NCBI GenBank assembly: GCA_016177735.1
Contig: JACOUS010000014.1
Span: 186,001 to 250,000, forward strand
Origin: Ignavibacteriales bacterium
Lineage (GTDB): Bacteria; Bacteroidota; Ignavibacteria; Ignavibacteriales; Melioribacteraceae
DNA: 64,000 nt
Direction: 5' to 3'
Made by a program: the position numbers and the translations under genes. This document shows positions 9,346-18,225 of the stretch, piece by piece. The notes under the pieces were generated by a model. It was not told the origin of the DNA and did not search any database. It was given only the letters and a program-made list of their open reading frames with translations. Every line of letters begins with the position of its first letter. Within the stretch, counting starts at the first letter, position 1.

Positions 9346-9588
9346 TCATTTTATCAAAGTCATTTTTTTATTGTCAACAAAATTTCCGGCTCGCCCTTGC
9401 GAGTAAACTCTGATAGTGTAGATATATATACCGCTTGAAAGTTTACTCCCGTCAAATTCTACTTCGTAATTACCCGCTGATTGCTCTTTGTTGACAAGTG
9501 CTGCAATTTCTTTTCCCAACAGATCATAGATTTTAACTGTGACGTTTGAAAAGTGCATAGAAAATAACATAAACCAAAAATTCATCAC
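9346..9588 (-). pseudogene. C-terminal remnant of a fourth Asp-box paralogue
   Basis: Only the T9SS sorting domain is left: VTVKIYDLLGKEIAALVNKE followed by GIYIYTIRVYSQGRAGNFVD and a lysine-rich end, as in paralogues A-C. The first 15 codons (MMNFWFMLFSMHFSN) are unrelated sequence and not a convincing signal peptide, and the propeller is missing. It is separated from paralogue C by 16 bases, as C is from B. I read it as a deletion remnant of the tandem array and not a functional gene. Confidence 0.65.
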
Positions 9589-9793
9589 AAAATCTTAGTT
9601 ATTGATTTATGGTAATAGTTTTGGGACACATGCAGAATATTTAAAACAATTCTTTCGCCCTCACAAATAAAATAGTGATCACCTGATTAATTGTAAATGC
9701 AAATTTTACTGGAGAAAAGAGGCTGTATCCTCTGTGATTTTACATGTTCGTAATTACTTAATTTATGCCGGCACCACTTTATAAAATTTATAT

Positions 9794-9801
9794 TATCTTT
9801 G
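9794..9801 (+). promoter_or_regulatory. Possible TAnnTTTG promoter element before the Lon-like gene
   Basis: TATCTTTG fits the Bacteroidota -7 element and lies 33 bases upstream of the ATG at 9835. I see no clear -33 TTG box, so this is tentative. Confidence 0.4.
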
Positions 9802-9834
9802 AATTAAACACTCTCAATAAATTTGGGCGGTAAT

Positions 9835-12321
9835 ATGGCACTTCTAAAAGCTCCGCGGTTTAAGGAACTACAACCAAAAGAATTGAAATGGGTCTGCGAT
9901 CCGGAAGTTTTTGAGTTTGATACTACAACCACAGTAAAACCGATTGAAGGAATAGTCGGGCAAGAGCGTGCATTGAAAGCTTTGCGTATCGGTGTTGATT
10001 TGAAAAGCCAGGGCTACAACATTTTTGTTACCGGACTTTCGGGCACGGGCAAGTTCACTACTATCAAAATGGTTTTGGAATCGATCAGTCCCAACGGTGC
10101 AAAACTTTATGATTATGCTTATGTAAATAATTTCAAAGACGAGGATCGCCCAACACTGCTTGTGTTCTCTGCCGGTAAAGCCGTTCACTTTAAAAAAGAT
10201 TTAAACCGTGCAATAAATTTTCTTCAGGAAAAAATTCCTCAGGTTCTTTCAACAGATCCGTTCTCTTCAAAAAAGAAACAACTCCTTTCCGATTACGGAA
10301 AAATTCAGCAGTCTATGATGAGCGAATTTGAGAACAAACTTCGCACGGATAACTTCACACTCGGGCAGATTAAAGTTGGTGAACTTGCGCGCCCTGAAAT
10401 TTTAGCGGTGATAGACAACCAGCCCGTTTTTGTTCAACAGCTTGATGAACTTGTGCGCGGCGAAAAAATCACAAAAGAAAATGCCGATCAAATTGTTGAT
10501 AAGTATGCTGCATATCAGGAAGAACTGCAGAATCTTTTTAAAGAGAGTCTGAAACTCACTCAAGATTTTCAGGAAAAAGTCTTTCAGCTGGAAACCGAAT
10601 TTGTTAACGATATAATTATTGTTGCAATAGAAAATTTAAAGAAAAAATACAGCGATGATAAAATAAAAGAGTACCTCGATCAGATTTACGAAAACATTCT
10701 GCAGAACCTCGATGTATTCAAAGGACAGAAGCCGGTTCAGGAAGAAACAGCCGGCGGAGTTGTGATCGATTATTTAAAAGAATACGAAATAAATATTATT
10801 CTCGATAACTCCGAAACAAAATCACAACCGGTGATCGTTGAAACTGCGCCGACCTACAGCAATCTGTTTGGCACGATAGAAAAATACAGCGACGGGCGCG
10901 GCGGCTGGTATGCCGATTTCACAAAAATTAAAGCCGGTTCTCTGCTTCGCGCAAACGGGGGTTATCTTGTAATTAACGCGATGGATGCATTCAGCGAACC
11001 CGGTGTTTGGAAAGCGCTCAAGCGTGTCCTCCTCTACGGCAAACTTGAAATTCAAGACCTCGCCAATTTATATCAGTTTTCGCCGAGCATATTAAAACCG
11101 GAACCGATCGATGTCGATGCAAAGGTTATCATGATCGGCAACAATTATATCTATTCGATTCTCTCCGCATACGAAGACGACTTCAATAAAATTTTTAAGA
11201 TCAAAGCCGATTTCGATTACGAAATGAAGCGCACGGAAAATGCTTTGATCGAATATTCAAGAATCATAAAAAAATTAATTGAAACGGAAAAACTGCTCGA
11301 GTTCAGTAAATCCGCAATTGCAAAAATTGTTGAATATGGTGCTCGTTACGCCGGCGAACAAAATAAATTAACAACACGATTCGCATACATTGCCGATATC
11401 GCACGCGAATCTTGTTTTTGGGCGCGCGATAACGGCGATAACTGCGTAAACAGTTATCATGTTGATCAAGCATACAATTCGTGGAAAGATCAGCACGGTT
11501 TGTACGAATCGAAACTTTCCGAGATGATAACCGAAGGAACAATTTTAATTGATACGGAAGGCTTGCGTATCGGTACCGTTAACGGACTTGCGGTTTACGA
11601 AAGTGGACCGTTTTCATTCGGCAAGCCGACTCGCATCACAGCTTCGGTTGCACTCGGCAGCGGAAACATTATTAACGTTGAACGCGAAGCCGGCATGAGC
11701 GGAAATACTCACAACAAAGGCGTGTTAATTATTTCCGGCTACTTCAGGGAAAACTTCGGCATCCGCGTTCCGCTCTCTTTTACTGCGAGTTTGGTTTTTG
11801 AACAAGGTTACGGAATGATTGACGGCGACAGCGCATCGATTACGGAAATATGTGCATTGCTTTCCGCTATTTCAAAAATTCCGCTCAAACAATCGCTCGC
11901 AATCACCGGCTCGGTTAATCAAAAAGGAGAAATTCAACCGATCGGCGGGGTCAATGAAAAGATCGAAGGATTTTTTGATATCTGCAAAACAAGAAAGTTG
12001 AACGGGAGTAACGGCGTTATTATTCCGATGCAGAATGTGAAAGACCTGATGCTGAAAGATGAAATACTCGAAACAGTGAAGAAAAAGAAATTCCATATTT
12101 ATCCCGTTGCCAAAGTTGAAGATGCGATAGAATTATTAACCGGGGTTAAATCCGGCAAGCAGATGAAAAACGGAAAGTATCAGCCCAAAACGGTTTTCGG
12201 CGAAGTTGAGAAAGAATTGAGCGCGATGAGAAAAAGATTAAAACCGGAACCGAAAAAAAATAACAACAAATCAAAAGAAAACAACACACAAAAAAGTTCT
12301 GAGCAGAAACGGAAAAAATAA
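9835..12321 (+). CDS. Lon-like ATP-dependent protease (LonB / AAA-S16 family)
   Basis: Cytoplasmic AAA+ protease that unfolds and degrades proteins. Walker A is GLSGTGKFT with Lys73; a long helical insert follows (residues about 110-330). The C-terminal S16 domain has the Ser-Lys dyad: Ser666 in DGDSAS and Lys709 in GGVNEKIEG, 43 residues apart as in Lon. It lacks the Lon N-terminal substrate domain and has the layout of the bacterial Lon-related family of about 800 residues. The last 45 residues are Lys/Asn-rich and probably disordered. ATG 9835 is preferred to the TTG four codons upstream. Monocistronic by context. Confidence 0.88.
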   Translation: MALLKAPRFKELQPKELKWVCDPEVFEFDTTTTVKPIEGIVGQERALKALRIGVDLKSQGYNIFVTGLSGTGKFTTIKMVLESISPNGAKLYDYAYVNNFKDEDRPTLLVFSAGKAVHFKKDLNRAINFLQEKIPQVLSTDPFSSKKKQLLSDYGKIQQSMMSEFENKLRTDNFTLGQIKVGELARPEILAVIDNQPVFVQQLDELVRGEKITKENADQIVDKYAAYQEELQNLFKESLKLTQDFQEKVFQLETEFVNDIIIVAIENLKKKYSDDKIKEYLDQIYENILQNLDVFKGQKPVQEETAGGVVIDYLKEYEINIILDNSETKSQPVIVETAPTYSNLFGTIEKYSDGRGGWYADFTKIKAGSLLRANGGYLVINAMDAFSEPGVWKALKRVLLYGKLEIQDLANLYQFSPSILKPEPIDVDAKVIMIGNNYIYSILSAYEDDFNKIFKIKADFDYEMKRTENALIEYSRIIKKLIETEKLLEFSKSAIAKIVEYGARYAGEQNKLTTRFAYIADIARESCFWARDNGDNCVNSYHVDQAYNSWKDQHGLYESKLSEMITEGTILIDTEGLRIGTVNGLAVYESGPFSFGKPTRITASVALGSGNIINVEREAGMSGNTHNKGVLIISGYFRENFGIRVPLSFTASLVFEQGYGMIDGDSASITEICALLSAISKIPLKQSLAITGSVNQKGEIQPIGGVNEKIEGFFDICKTRKLNGSNGVIIPMQNVKDLMLKDEILETVKKKKFHIYPVAKVEDAIELLTGVKSGKQMKNGKYQPKTVFGEVEKELSAMRKRLKPEPKKNNNKSKENNTQKSSEQKRKK

Positions 12322-12360
12322 AAACCGGTTATTCATCAATGATCTTCGAGACTTACCAAA

Positions 12361-12390
12361 CGTAGAGACGCGCCGCCACGCGTCTCTACG
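12361..12390. repeat. GTAGAGACGCG palindrome, likely terminator of the Lon-like gene
   Basis: Perfect 12-base arms CGTAGAGACGCG / CGCGTCTCTACG with 6-base loop CCGCCA, followed by TTTTAAAAC, 40 bases after the Lon-like stop codon. Same family as the copies at 8180, 25459 and 45309. Confidence 0.75.
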
Positions 12391-12472
12391 TTTTAAAACA
12401 CTCGCCCATAAATTTAATTGTTTGGTAACAGCATAAACTTTGAGAAGGACAATTTATTTTTATACCTTTGCC

Positions 12473-12480
12473 GTTAAAGA
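12473..12480 (+). promoter_or_regulatory. Possible TAnnTTTG promoter element of pyk
   Basis: TACCTTTG lies about 160 bases before the pyk start codon. If used, the transcript has a long 5' leader. No convincing -33 box at the expected spacing. Confidence 0.35.
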
Positions 12481-12643
12481 AAGCTTGCTCTGTGTAAAAA
12501 CAACAACAGCTTCGTTAGATTCTTTATTCATAATAACAACTTGCAATAGTTTCTTCAATCCATTTTTTAATACGAAAGATATTGCATCCTCTTTTAGTTC
12601 TCACTGTATTCAAAAATATTTATTAAAGGGAAGATTTATAAAC

Positions 12644-14071
12644 ATGAGCTCCAAATTCTCCAAAACAAAAATACTTGCAACGGTAGGTCCGGCAATTGAT
12701 TCGCCCGAAAAATTAGAAGCGCTTGTAGATGCCGGCACGAACGGATTCCGGCTAAACTTTTCACACGGCAGTCACGATTACTTCGAAAAAATTTTCCAGT
12801 TGATTAACCAACTTTGTATCCGCAAATCTCTCCCTATTCCAATTCTTATTGATCTGCAAGGACCCAAAATTAGAATAGGCGAACTGAGCAAAAACGAAAT
12901 CGAAATCAAATCCGGCGACACAATTGAAATAACAACCGCAGATGTACGCGGTACAAAAGATAAAATCTCTACAAGCTACAAACAGCTTGTAAAGGATTCG
13001 AAAATTGGCGATCTAATTTTAATAGACGACGGTCTCATTCGCTTAAAGATAAAAGACAAATCCAGAATTTCAGTTGAGTGCGATGTAATTGAAGGCGGAA
13101 TTCTTAAACCTAAAAAAGGGATGAATCTGCCGGGAATGAATTTGAGCACTCCTTCAGTTACTGAGCAAGATTTGAAGAACCTCGAATTTTCACTCAAGCA
13201 CCGCGTTGATTTTGTTGCACTTTCTTTCGTGCGCAGAGCTGAAGATATAATTGAACTGAGAAACTGGCTCACCAAAAGAGGATACAAAAAATCAATCATT
13301 GCAAAAATTGAAAAGCAAGAAGCAATAACCAATTTCGAAGAAATATTATCCGCTGCAGACGGCATAATGGTTGCACGCGGCGATCTCGGTGTCGAGCTTG
13401 CGCCGCAAGAAGTTCCGATAATTCAGAAAACAATTATTAAAAGATGCAATGAAGCCGGCAAACTTGTAATCACGGCTACACAGATGCTCGAATCGATGGT
13501 AAACAATCCGATTCCAACGAGAGCAGAAGCTTCAGACGTTGCAAATGCCGTGTGGGATGGTACGGACGTTGTTATGTTGAGCGCGGAAACTTCCGTTGGA
13601 AAATTTCCGGTGCGCACTGTTGAAATTATGAGAGAGATAATTACAAACGCTCAGCAGTCATTCCATTACGAACCTGATTTAAGTTACGATGTGCCCGATG
13701 AAATTCAACAAAAACTTTTTGATTCGATGAACAAAAGTATCTGCGCAATCAGCCGACAGATAAACGCAAAAGCAATTGTAGCGTTCACAAGCAACGGCAA
13801 CACTCCTTCCGGTCTTTCAAAATTCCGTCCCGAAGCAAAAATTATTGCCGTCTCCGACAGCTTCGATGCAATGAACAAATTAACTTTGCGATGGGGCGTT
13901 TCATCACTTTACTATCAGGAAATCAGCGATATGCACAGAGCAATTTCCGCTGCGAAAAATTTAATACTCGAAAAGAAGCTTATAAAAAAAGGTGATCTTG
14001 TTATCTTTACCGAAGGCGGACAAAAAGCCGATAACGTTAGAGAGAACTGGATTCGTTTCGAAATTGTTTAA
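12644..14071 (+). CDS. pyk: Pyruvate kinase
   Basis: Glycolytic enzyme converting phosphoenolpyruvate and ADP to pyruvate and ATP in the cytoplasm. 475 residues from ATG 12644, the usual bacterial length. Signatures: TKILATVGPA at the start, FRLNFSHG, the catalytic region IAKIEKQEAI, MVARGDLGVE, and the PTRAEASDVANAVWDGTD loop followed by MLSAETSVGKFP. A C-terminal allosteric-type domain is present. The open frame continues 68 codons upstream, but that part is not pyruvate-kinase-like and AAAGGGAAG lies before 12644, so I place the start there. Other glycolytic genes in the window are gpmA and two fba genes. Confidence 0.95.
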   Translation: MSSKFSKTKILATVGPAIDSPEKLEALVDAGTNGFRLNFSHGSHDYFEKIFQLINQLCIRKSLPIPILIDLQGPKIRIGELSKNEIEIKSGDTIEITTADVRGTKDKISTSYKQLVKDSKIGDLILIDDGLIRLKIKDKSRISVECDVIEGGILKPKKGMNLPGMNLSTPSVTEQDLKNLEFSLKHRVDFVALSFVRRAEDIIELRNWLTKRGYKKSIIAKIEKQEAITNFEEILSAADGIMVARGDLGVELAPQEVPIIQKTIIKRCNEAGKLVITATQMLESMVNNPIPTRAEASDVANAVWDGTDVVMLSAETSVGKFPVRTVEIMREIITNAQQSFHYEPDLSYDVPDEIQQKLFDSMNKSICAISRQINAKAIVAFTSNGNTPSGLSKFRPEAKIIAVSDSFDAMNKLTLRWGVSSLYYQEISDMHRAISAAKNLILEKKLIKKGDLVIFTEGGQKADNVRENWIRFEIV

Positions 14072-14211
14072 ACAAGTACTTGATGCTGGATTTTTGATGT
14101 CTGCTTTTTCTTACTTCGTACTTGTAAATAGATTCTGTAGTTAATTTGAAGCAATGATGATTTTTAAATTCTGTCTTCTGATTTCTGACTACTGACTTCT
14201 GAAGGGAAAAA

Positions 14212-15258
14212 ATGTCAGTCGAAACAGAAAAATATTACCCGGCACGATGGTGGGAAACTGCGGAGAATACATCCGACGGCAAATCAAAAATTCTTTGCAC
14301 GCTCTGTCCGCGTTACTGCAAAATCGGCGAAGGTCAATCGGGGTTCTGTTTTATCAGGCAGAATATCGACGGCAAACTTTATTCAACCGGATACGGAAGA
14401 CCGACCGGCTTTGCAATCGATCCCGTTGAGAAAAAACCGCTCAATCATTTTCTGCCGGGCACTCACATTTTAAGTTTCGGAACTGCCGGATGCAATCTCG
14501 GATGCCGCTTCTGCCAAAACTGGTCTATCAGTAAAGCGCGATTGGATACTGTCGATGCACTCTTTGCAGAACCCGATGAAGTAGTCTCGCTTGCAAAAAA
14601 ATATCACCTTCCTTCAATTGCATACACTTATAATGATCCGGTAATTTACGCCGAGTACGTTGTAGATATTTCAAAGATTGCCCGCGAAGAAGGAATTAAA
14701 AATGTTATGGTCACAGCCGGTTACATCGATAAAAATGCACGCAAAGACGTTTACAAATATATCGATGCCGCAAATGTGGATTTAAAAGCATTCACCGAAA
14801 CATTTTATCATAAAGTTACCTTCGCCCATCTCGATCCGGTTCTCGATACATTAAAATGGCTGAAGTACGAAACAGGCGTTTGGTTCGAGATTACTAATTT
14901 GATGATCCCCGATGAAAACGATGCACCCGAAGAAACAAAACAAATGTGCGAATGGATTCTTGAAAATCTCGGTGATGAAGTGCCGCTTCACTTTACCGCT
15001 TTCCACCCGGATTTTAAAATGATGGATAAACCGCGCACACCTTCTGCAACAATAATAAACGCACGCAAAATTGCTTTGTCACTCGGTATCAAATATTGTT
15101 ACGTTGGTAACATTCACGATATCGAAGGGCAAACGACTTACTGTCCAAATTGCAAAACAAAACTAATCAAACGGGATTGGCACTCCGTTTTAATGGATGA
15201 AATCCCCGACGGCAAATGCACAAAATGCGGCACAGTTATACCGGGTGTGTATTGTTAA
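14212..15258 (+). CDS. amrS: AmmeMemoRadiSam-type radical SAM enzyme
   Basis: 348 residues. The radical SAM motif is CNLGCRFCQNW (CxxxCxxC). Ahead of it is a CTLCPRYCKIGEGQSGFC zinc-finger-like stretch, and the C-terminus has two further Cys pairs (CPNCK, CTKCG) ending in CYC?-like GVYC. This is the family found with AMMECR1 and MEMO proteins, resembling pyruvate-formate-lyase activases but of unproved substrate. The partners are not beside it here: pyk is upstream and a small exported protein downstream. GAAGGG precedes the ATG. Family assignment is strong, biochemical role unknown. Confidence 0.85.
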   Translation: MSVETEKYYPARWWETAENTSDGKSKILCTLCPRYCKIGEGQSGFCFIRQNIDGKLYSTGYGRPTGFAIDPVEKKPLNHFLPGTHILSFGTAGCNLGCRFCQNWSISKARLDTVDALFAEPDEVVSLAKKYHLPSIAYTYNDPVIYAEYVVDISKIAREEGIKNVMVTAGYIDKNARKDVYKYIDAANVDLKAFTETFYHKVTFAHLDPVLDTLKWLKYETGVWFEITNLMIPDENDAPEETKQMCEWILENLGDEVPLHFTAFHPDFKMMDKPRTPSATIINARKIALSLGIKYCYVGNIHDIEGQTTYCPNCKTKLIKRDWHSVLMDEIPDGKCTKCGTVIPGVYC

Positions 15259-15448
15259 CTCGCCTTTTCACCAGCCACTCGGTGGCCGAAGCTGCCGCTT
15301 CCGCCTACATAAACCTTCAAAATAATTTACTTTCGTCATCAAATAATTTTTTTTTTTTTGAATTTTCTAAATATATTTATTCATAGGCAATTATCTTATT
15401 AAGATTGCCGGTATGAGATTAACAAACAGCAAATTTTAGGAGTTTTCC

Positions 15449-15892
15449 ATGAGAAAATTGTTTCCTTTAATCGTTCTAATCGCGCTGATATCCACGGCGG
15501 GAATTTCTGCACAAAGCAAGAACTTAACTATCGGTAAAATTTTTACCAACCAACAGGCAAACGAATTATACGGTCCGGTTTTAACTTCGGTTCAAATAAG
15601 CAAAGAAGAATTGGGAGCAGCGGTTGCCAAAGCAAAAAAATATGTCCTTTTCGCAATTAAAGACGGCAAAGCTTTCATAATGGATGAAAGAAAAGTTTCT
15701 TTAACCGGTGATCTTTCATTTTTAGCATACCATGAAAAAGCAAATGCATTTAGTAAAAGCGTAGTTGAAAGATTTTTAAGCAGCAGTTCAAACACTATAA
15801 CTTTTGAACAACGAGAAACTGTTTTTACCGTTAGTAGCAGTGAAAGTACTACTGAAAGCTCTTTACCTTGTCCACCAATGTGTCCTTATTGA
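15449..15892 (+). CDS. Small exported protein with Cys-Pro C-terminal tail
   Basis: 147 residues of no family I recognise. Residues 1-22 are a clear signal peptide (MRKLFPLIVLIALISTAGIS, then AQ). The mature part has no cysteine until the last eight residues, which read PCPPMCPY, after a Ser/Thr-rich linker (VSSSESTTESS). TTTAGGAG is a good ribosome-binding site. The stop codon is only 2 bases from the ATG of a 7-TM protein that in turn precedes a histidine kinase and a receiver protein. That context allows the idea that the protein, or its Cys-tail, is a signal or sensor partner; this is inference only. Confidence 0.7.
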   Translation: MRKLFPLIVLIALISTAGISAQSKNLTIGKIFTNQQANELYGPVLTSVQISKEELGAAVAKAKKYVLFAIKDGKAFIMDERKVSLTGDLSFLAYHEKANAFSKSVVERFLSSSSNTITFEQRETVFTVSSSESTTESSLPCPPMCPY

Positions 15893-15894
15893 TT

Positions 15895-16467
15895 ATGTCA
15901 TTAGTCGATCTTTCAAAAATATTTTTCTTTGGAAGTGTAATACTATGGTTGCTTCCACCTATTAGACACAACAAGGGTAGTTTTTTCTTATTTTTTCTTA
16001 TACTAGCTTTACTTGACCCAGTCAGTTATATTTATGCAAAATTTTTTCAATCAAGCAATCTCTGGATATATATCCTTTTTTACTTTTTGCTAATTGTTAG
16101 TGTGGTCAGTAAAGAAGTTTTAGTAAGATATAAGTATTCATTCATTCTTATCACAGTCCTTTTGCTTTTGTCATTTATCTACAATTTACCTCCTAACTAT
16201 TATTTTATAATAATTGTTCTTGAGCATTTAACACTACTTTTAATATTCATCAAAAACCTAATAACAACGTTTGCAAATGATCGTAAAATAAATTTGTTTT
16301 ATTTAATGCTTGTTATATACGAACTACTCTCGATCTTTAAATTTTTCAATTTACTAATTGGTTTTGCTGATGCAATTGCTTTTTTTATTATTACAAGTAT
16401 CTTCCAAATCGCGTTTGGACTCTTCTTTTCAATCTTTAGAGAAGATAACCCCCGACTCATTCTTTAG
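15895..16467 (+). CDS. Seven-TM membrane protein upstream of a histidine kinase
   Basis: 190 residues from ATG 15895, very hydrophobic with seven predicted membrane spans (about residues 8-22, 30-52, 55-77, 82-100, 105-128, 134-156, 158-178) and short loops. No enzyme motif is visible. The layout is like the membrane sensor half of 7TM-histidine kinases, but here the kinase is a separate gene starting 13 bases after this stop. Either the pair is a split receptor or a frameshift divided one gene. A TTG start at 15868 would overlap the previous gene and is less likely. Base composition is more AT-rich than in the neighbours. Confidence 0.7.
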   Translation: MSLVDLSKIFFFGSVILWLLPPIRHNKGSFFLFFLILALLDPVSYIYAKFFQSSNLWIYILFYFLLIVSVVSKEVLVRYKYSFILITVLLLLSFIYNLPPNYYFIIIVLEHLTLLLIFIKNLITTFANDRKINLFYLMLVIYELLSIFKFFNLLIGFADAIAFFIITSIFQIAFGLFFSIFREDNPRLIL

Positions 16468-16480
16468 TATCGAGAATCCG

Positions 16481-17662
16481 ATGTTATTTTCTCTACTGAT
16501 TACGGTAATAATATTATCGGTAATGTTTATTTTTTACCGTTTCGTAATAATACCGATGCGGAAGAGGCATCTGCAAGAGCAGGAGAACTTAAAGCTTCAG
16601 CAAGCAGAACTAATGGCGCTATTTGCAGAACTTTCGCCGGATCCGATTTTCAGATTTGACGAAACCGGTAAAGTTGTTCTTGCAAATAATTCGGCGCACC
16701 AATTATTTCCTTACAAAGTATTGGTCGGAGGACAAGTTCAGAATGTGCTTCCCTTTACGGCAGAATACAACGCTCACGATTTAATTACACACAATAAAAG
16801 TGTAAACCATACAATGCTGATAGGCGAGCGCTTTTACATGTTTATTGTAATGGGCGTAACAAAATTCGGAATGTGCCAGGTTTACGGACGCGATATAACC
16901 GATTTGAAAATCAAAGAGCGCGAGCTCAAAGACGCACTTGAAAGAGCCGAAGAATCAAAAAAATTGAAAGAGTTTTTCCTTTCGCAAATCTCTCATGAAA
17001 TTCGTTCGCCGTTGAATGTAATTATCGGCTATTCTGATTTATTGATGAATGAATTGATGAAAGAGCATCCCGATTACAGAAGTATATTTCTTTCGATGAT
17101 TAACAACAGCAAACGGCTCTACCGCACTTTTGATTTAATGCTCAACATGTCCCAGTTGCGAACCGGCAAATACGAAATGCGCTTGGAACGCGTCAATATC
17201 AACTCGCTGGTAAAAACACTGCTCAACGAATTCAAATCGTTCTCACAAGAAAAAGATCTCGGTTTGAGTTTTATCAACACACTCGAAAAAGACGCAGTTG
17301 CAACAGTCGATCACTACTCATTTGCACAAATATTTATAAACCTGATTGACAATGCAATCAAGTACACTAATCACGGTAAGATTGATATAATACTTTACAA
17401 AAGTAATTCCAATTTATGTGTAGATGTTTCCGATACCGGAATCGGCATCCCGAAGGAGTATCAATCAAAATTATTCACACCATTTTCTCAGGCGGATATG
17501 GGCTACACGCGTCCGTACGACGGAACGGGACTCGGTCTTGCACTGGTGAAAAGTTTTATAGAATTAAATAGGGCAAAAATAAAAGTGAACAGCGAACCCG
17601 GCAGAGGTTCAACTTTCACTGTAATATTAGAGGGAGAAAAAAGATGGGGCATGGAGGTCTAA
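16481..17662 (+). CDS. PAS-domain membrane histidine kinase
   Basis: 393 residues from ATG 16481: one membrane span (LFSLLITVIILSVMFIFY), a coiled linker, a PAS domain (about residues 45-150: ELSPDPIFRFDETGKVVLAN), then HisKA with the phosphorylated His in SQISHEIRSPLN and an HATPase domain with NLIDNAIKYT, DTGIGIP and DGTGLGLALV. It should pass phosphate to the receiver protein encoded next, whose start overlaps its stop. The frame is open further upstream, but that stretch overlaps the 7-TM gene out of frame and has no coding sense. The stimulus may be supplied by the 7-TM protein. Confidence 0.85.
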   Translation: MLFSLLITVIILSVMFIFYRFVIIPMRKRHLQEQENLKLQQAELMALFAELSPDPIFRFDETGKVVLANNSAHQLFPYKVLVGGQVQNVLPFTAEYNAHDLITHNKSVNHTMLIGERFYMFIVMGVTKFGMCQVYGRDITDLKIKERELKDALERAEESKKLKEFFLSQISHEIRSPLNVIIGYSDLLMNELMKEHPDYRSIFLSMINNSKRLYRTFDLMLNMSQLRTGKYEMRLERVNINSLVKTLLNEFKSFSQEKDLGLSFINTLEKDAVATVDHYSFAQIFINLIDNAIKYTNHGKIDIILYKSNSNLCVDVSDTGIGIPKEYQSKLFTPFSQADMGYTRPYDGTGLGLALVKSFIELNRAKIKVNSEPGRGSTFTVILEGEKRWGMEV

Positions 17663-18123
17663 ATGTTCCCGGTAATTTAAGGAACAACCTTGCTTCGGCA
17701 AATAAACCTAAGCTTCTTATCGCGGAAGATGATTTTGAAAATCAAAAATTTCTTGAACTGTATCTCCGCAGATTTTTTGATGTAAACATTTGCGATTCTT
17801 CGGAAGTATTCTGCACTCTTCTCGAAAAGGATGATTACGATATTATCCTTATGGATATTTCAATTAAAGGAAGTAAAAACGGTTTGGAATTAACAAAAGA
17901 ACTAAAGAGCAATCCGGTATATTCGCACATTCCGGTAATTTGTTACACGGCGCACGCATTCAACCGCGATAGAAACAACGCATTGAATGCCGGCTGTGAT
18001 GCATACGTTAGCAAACCTTCCGATGTTAGAACTTTGTTAAATTCTTTGTTTGAACTTCTCAAAGCTACAAAGAAAAATTTATCGCTCGAAGAACTTGAGA
18101 TAAAACTTGCTTTAAGCGCTTAG
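17644..18123 (+). CDS. Single-domain response regulator
   Basis: 159 residues, a receiver domain only: acidic pair in IAEDDFENQ, phosphorylated Asp in DIILMDISIKG, Thr in CYTAHAF and Lys in YVSKPSD. There is no DNA-binding output domain; a short helical tail follows. The ATG at 17644 overlaps the kinase stop by 19 bases and has GAGGGAG in front, so translation is probably coupled. Output must go through protein contact or a phosphorelay. Confidence 0.85.
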   Translation: MGHGGLNVPGNLRNNLASANKPKLLIAEDDFENQKFLELYLRRFFDVNICDSSEVFCTLLEKDDYDIILMDISIKGSKNGLELTKELKSNPVYSHIPVICYTAHAFNRDRNNALNAGCDAYVSKPSDVRTLLNSLFELLKATKKNLSLEELEIKLALSA

Positions 18124-18196
18124 TGAGTCGTCCTAAAAAAGGCTGACTGTTATTCAGTAATGACTAAGTAATTCTTTAAATGCCATTCAAAAAAAC

Positions 18197-18222
18197 GGGC
18201 GGTTAGACAAACCGCCCTACTT
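18197..18222. terminator. Bidirectional hairpin terminator
   Basis: Stem GGGCGGTT / AACCGCCC with loop AGACA, followed by TACTTTTTTT on the plus strand and preceded by AAAAA, so it can serve both the receiver gene (+) and the porin-like gene (-). Confidence 0.75.
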
Positions 18223-18225
18223 TTT

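Larger units (their letters stand above)
12322..12643. other. 322-base gap: GTAGAGACG palindrome and long pyk leader
   Basis: Holds the palindrome at 12361-12390, a TACCTTTG element at 12473-12480 and then about 160 bases before the pyk ATG. The pyk frame is open upstream to 12440, but that part encodes no recognisable sequence. No small gene or riboswitch is seen. Confidence 0.6.

Noticed and set aside
9823-9834. TTG start of the Lon-like protease four codons upstream
   Set aside because: ATG 9835 fits family starts better and the extra residues GGN carry no signal.
12440-12643. N-terminal extension of pyruvate kinase by 68 residues
   Set aside because: The sequence is not like pyruvate kinase, and the normal start TKILATVGPA follows ATG 12644.
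16358-16480. Longer histidine kinase start overlapping the 7-TM gene
   Set aside because: The extra residues come from reading the 7-TM gene in another frame; ATG 16481 gives a sensible membrane span start.
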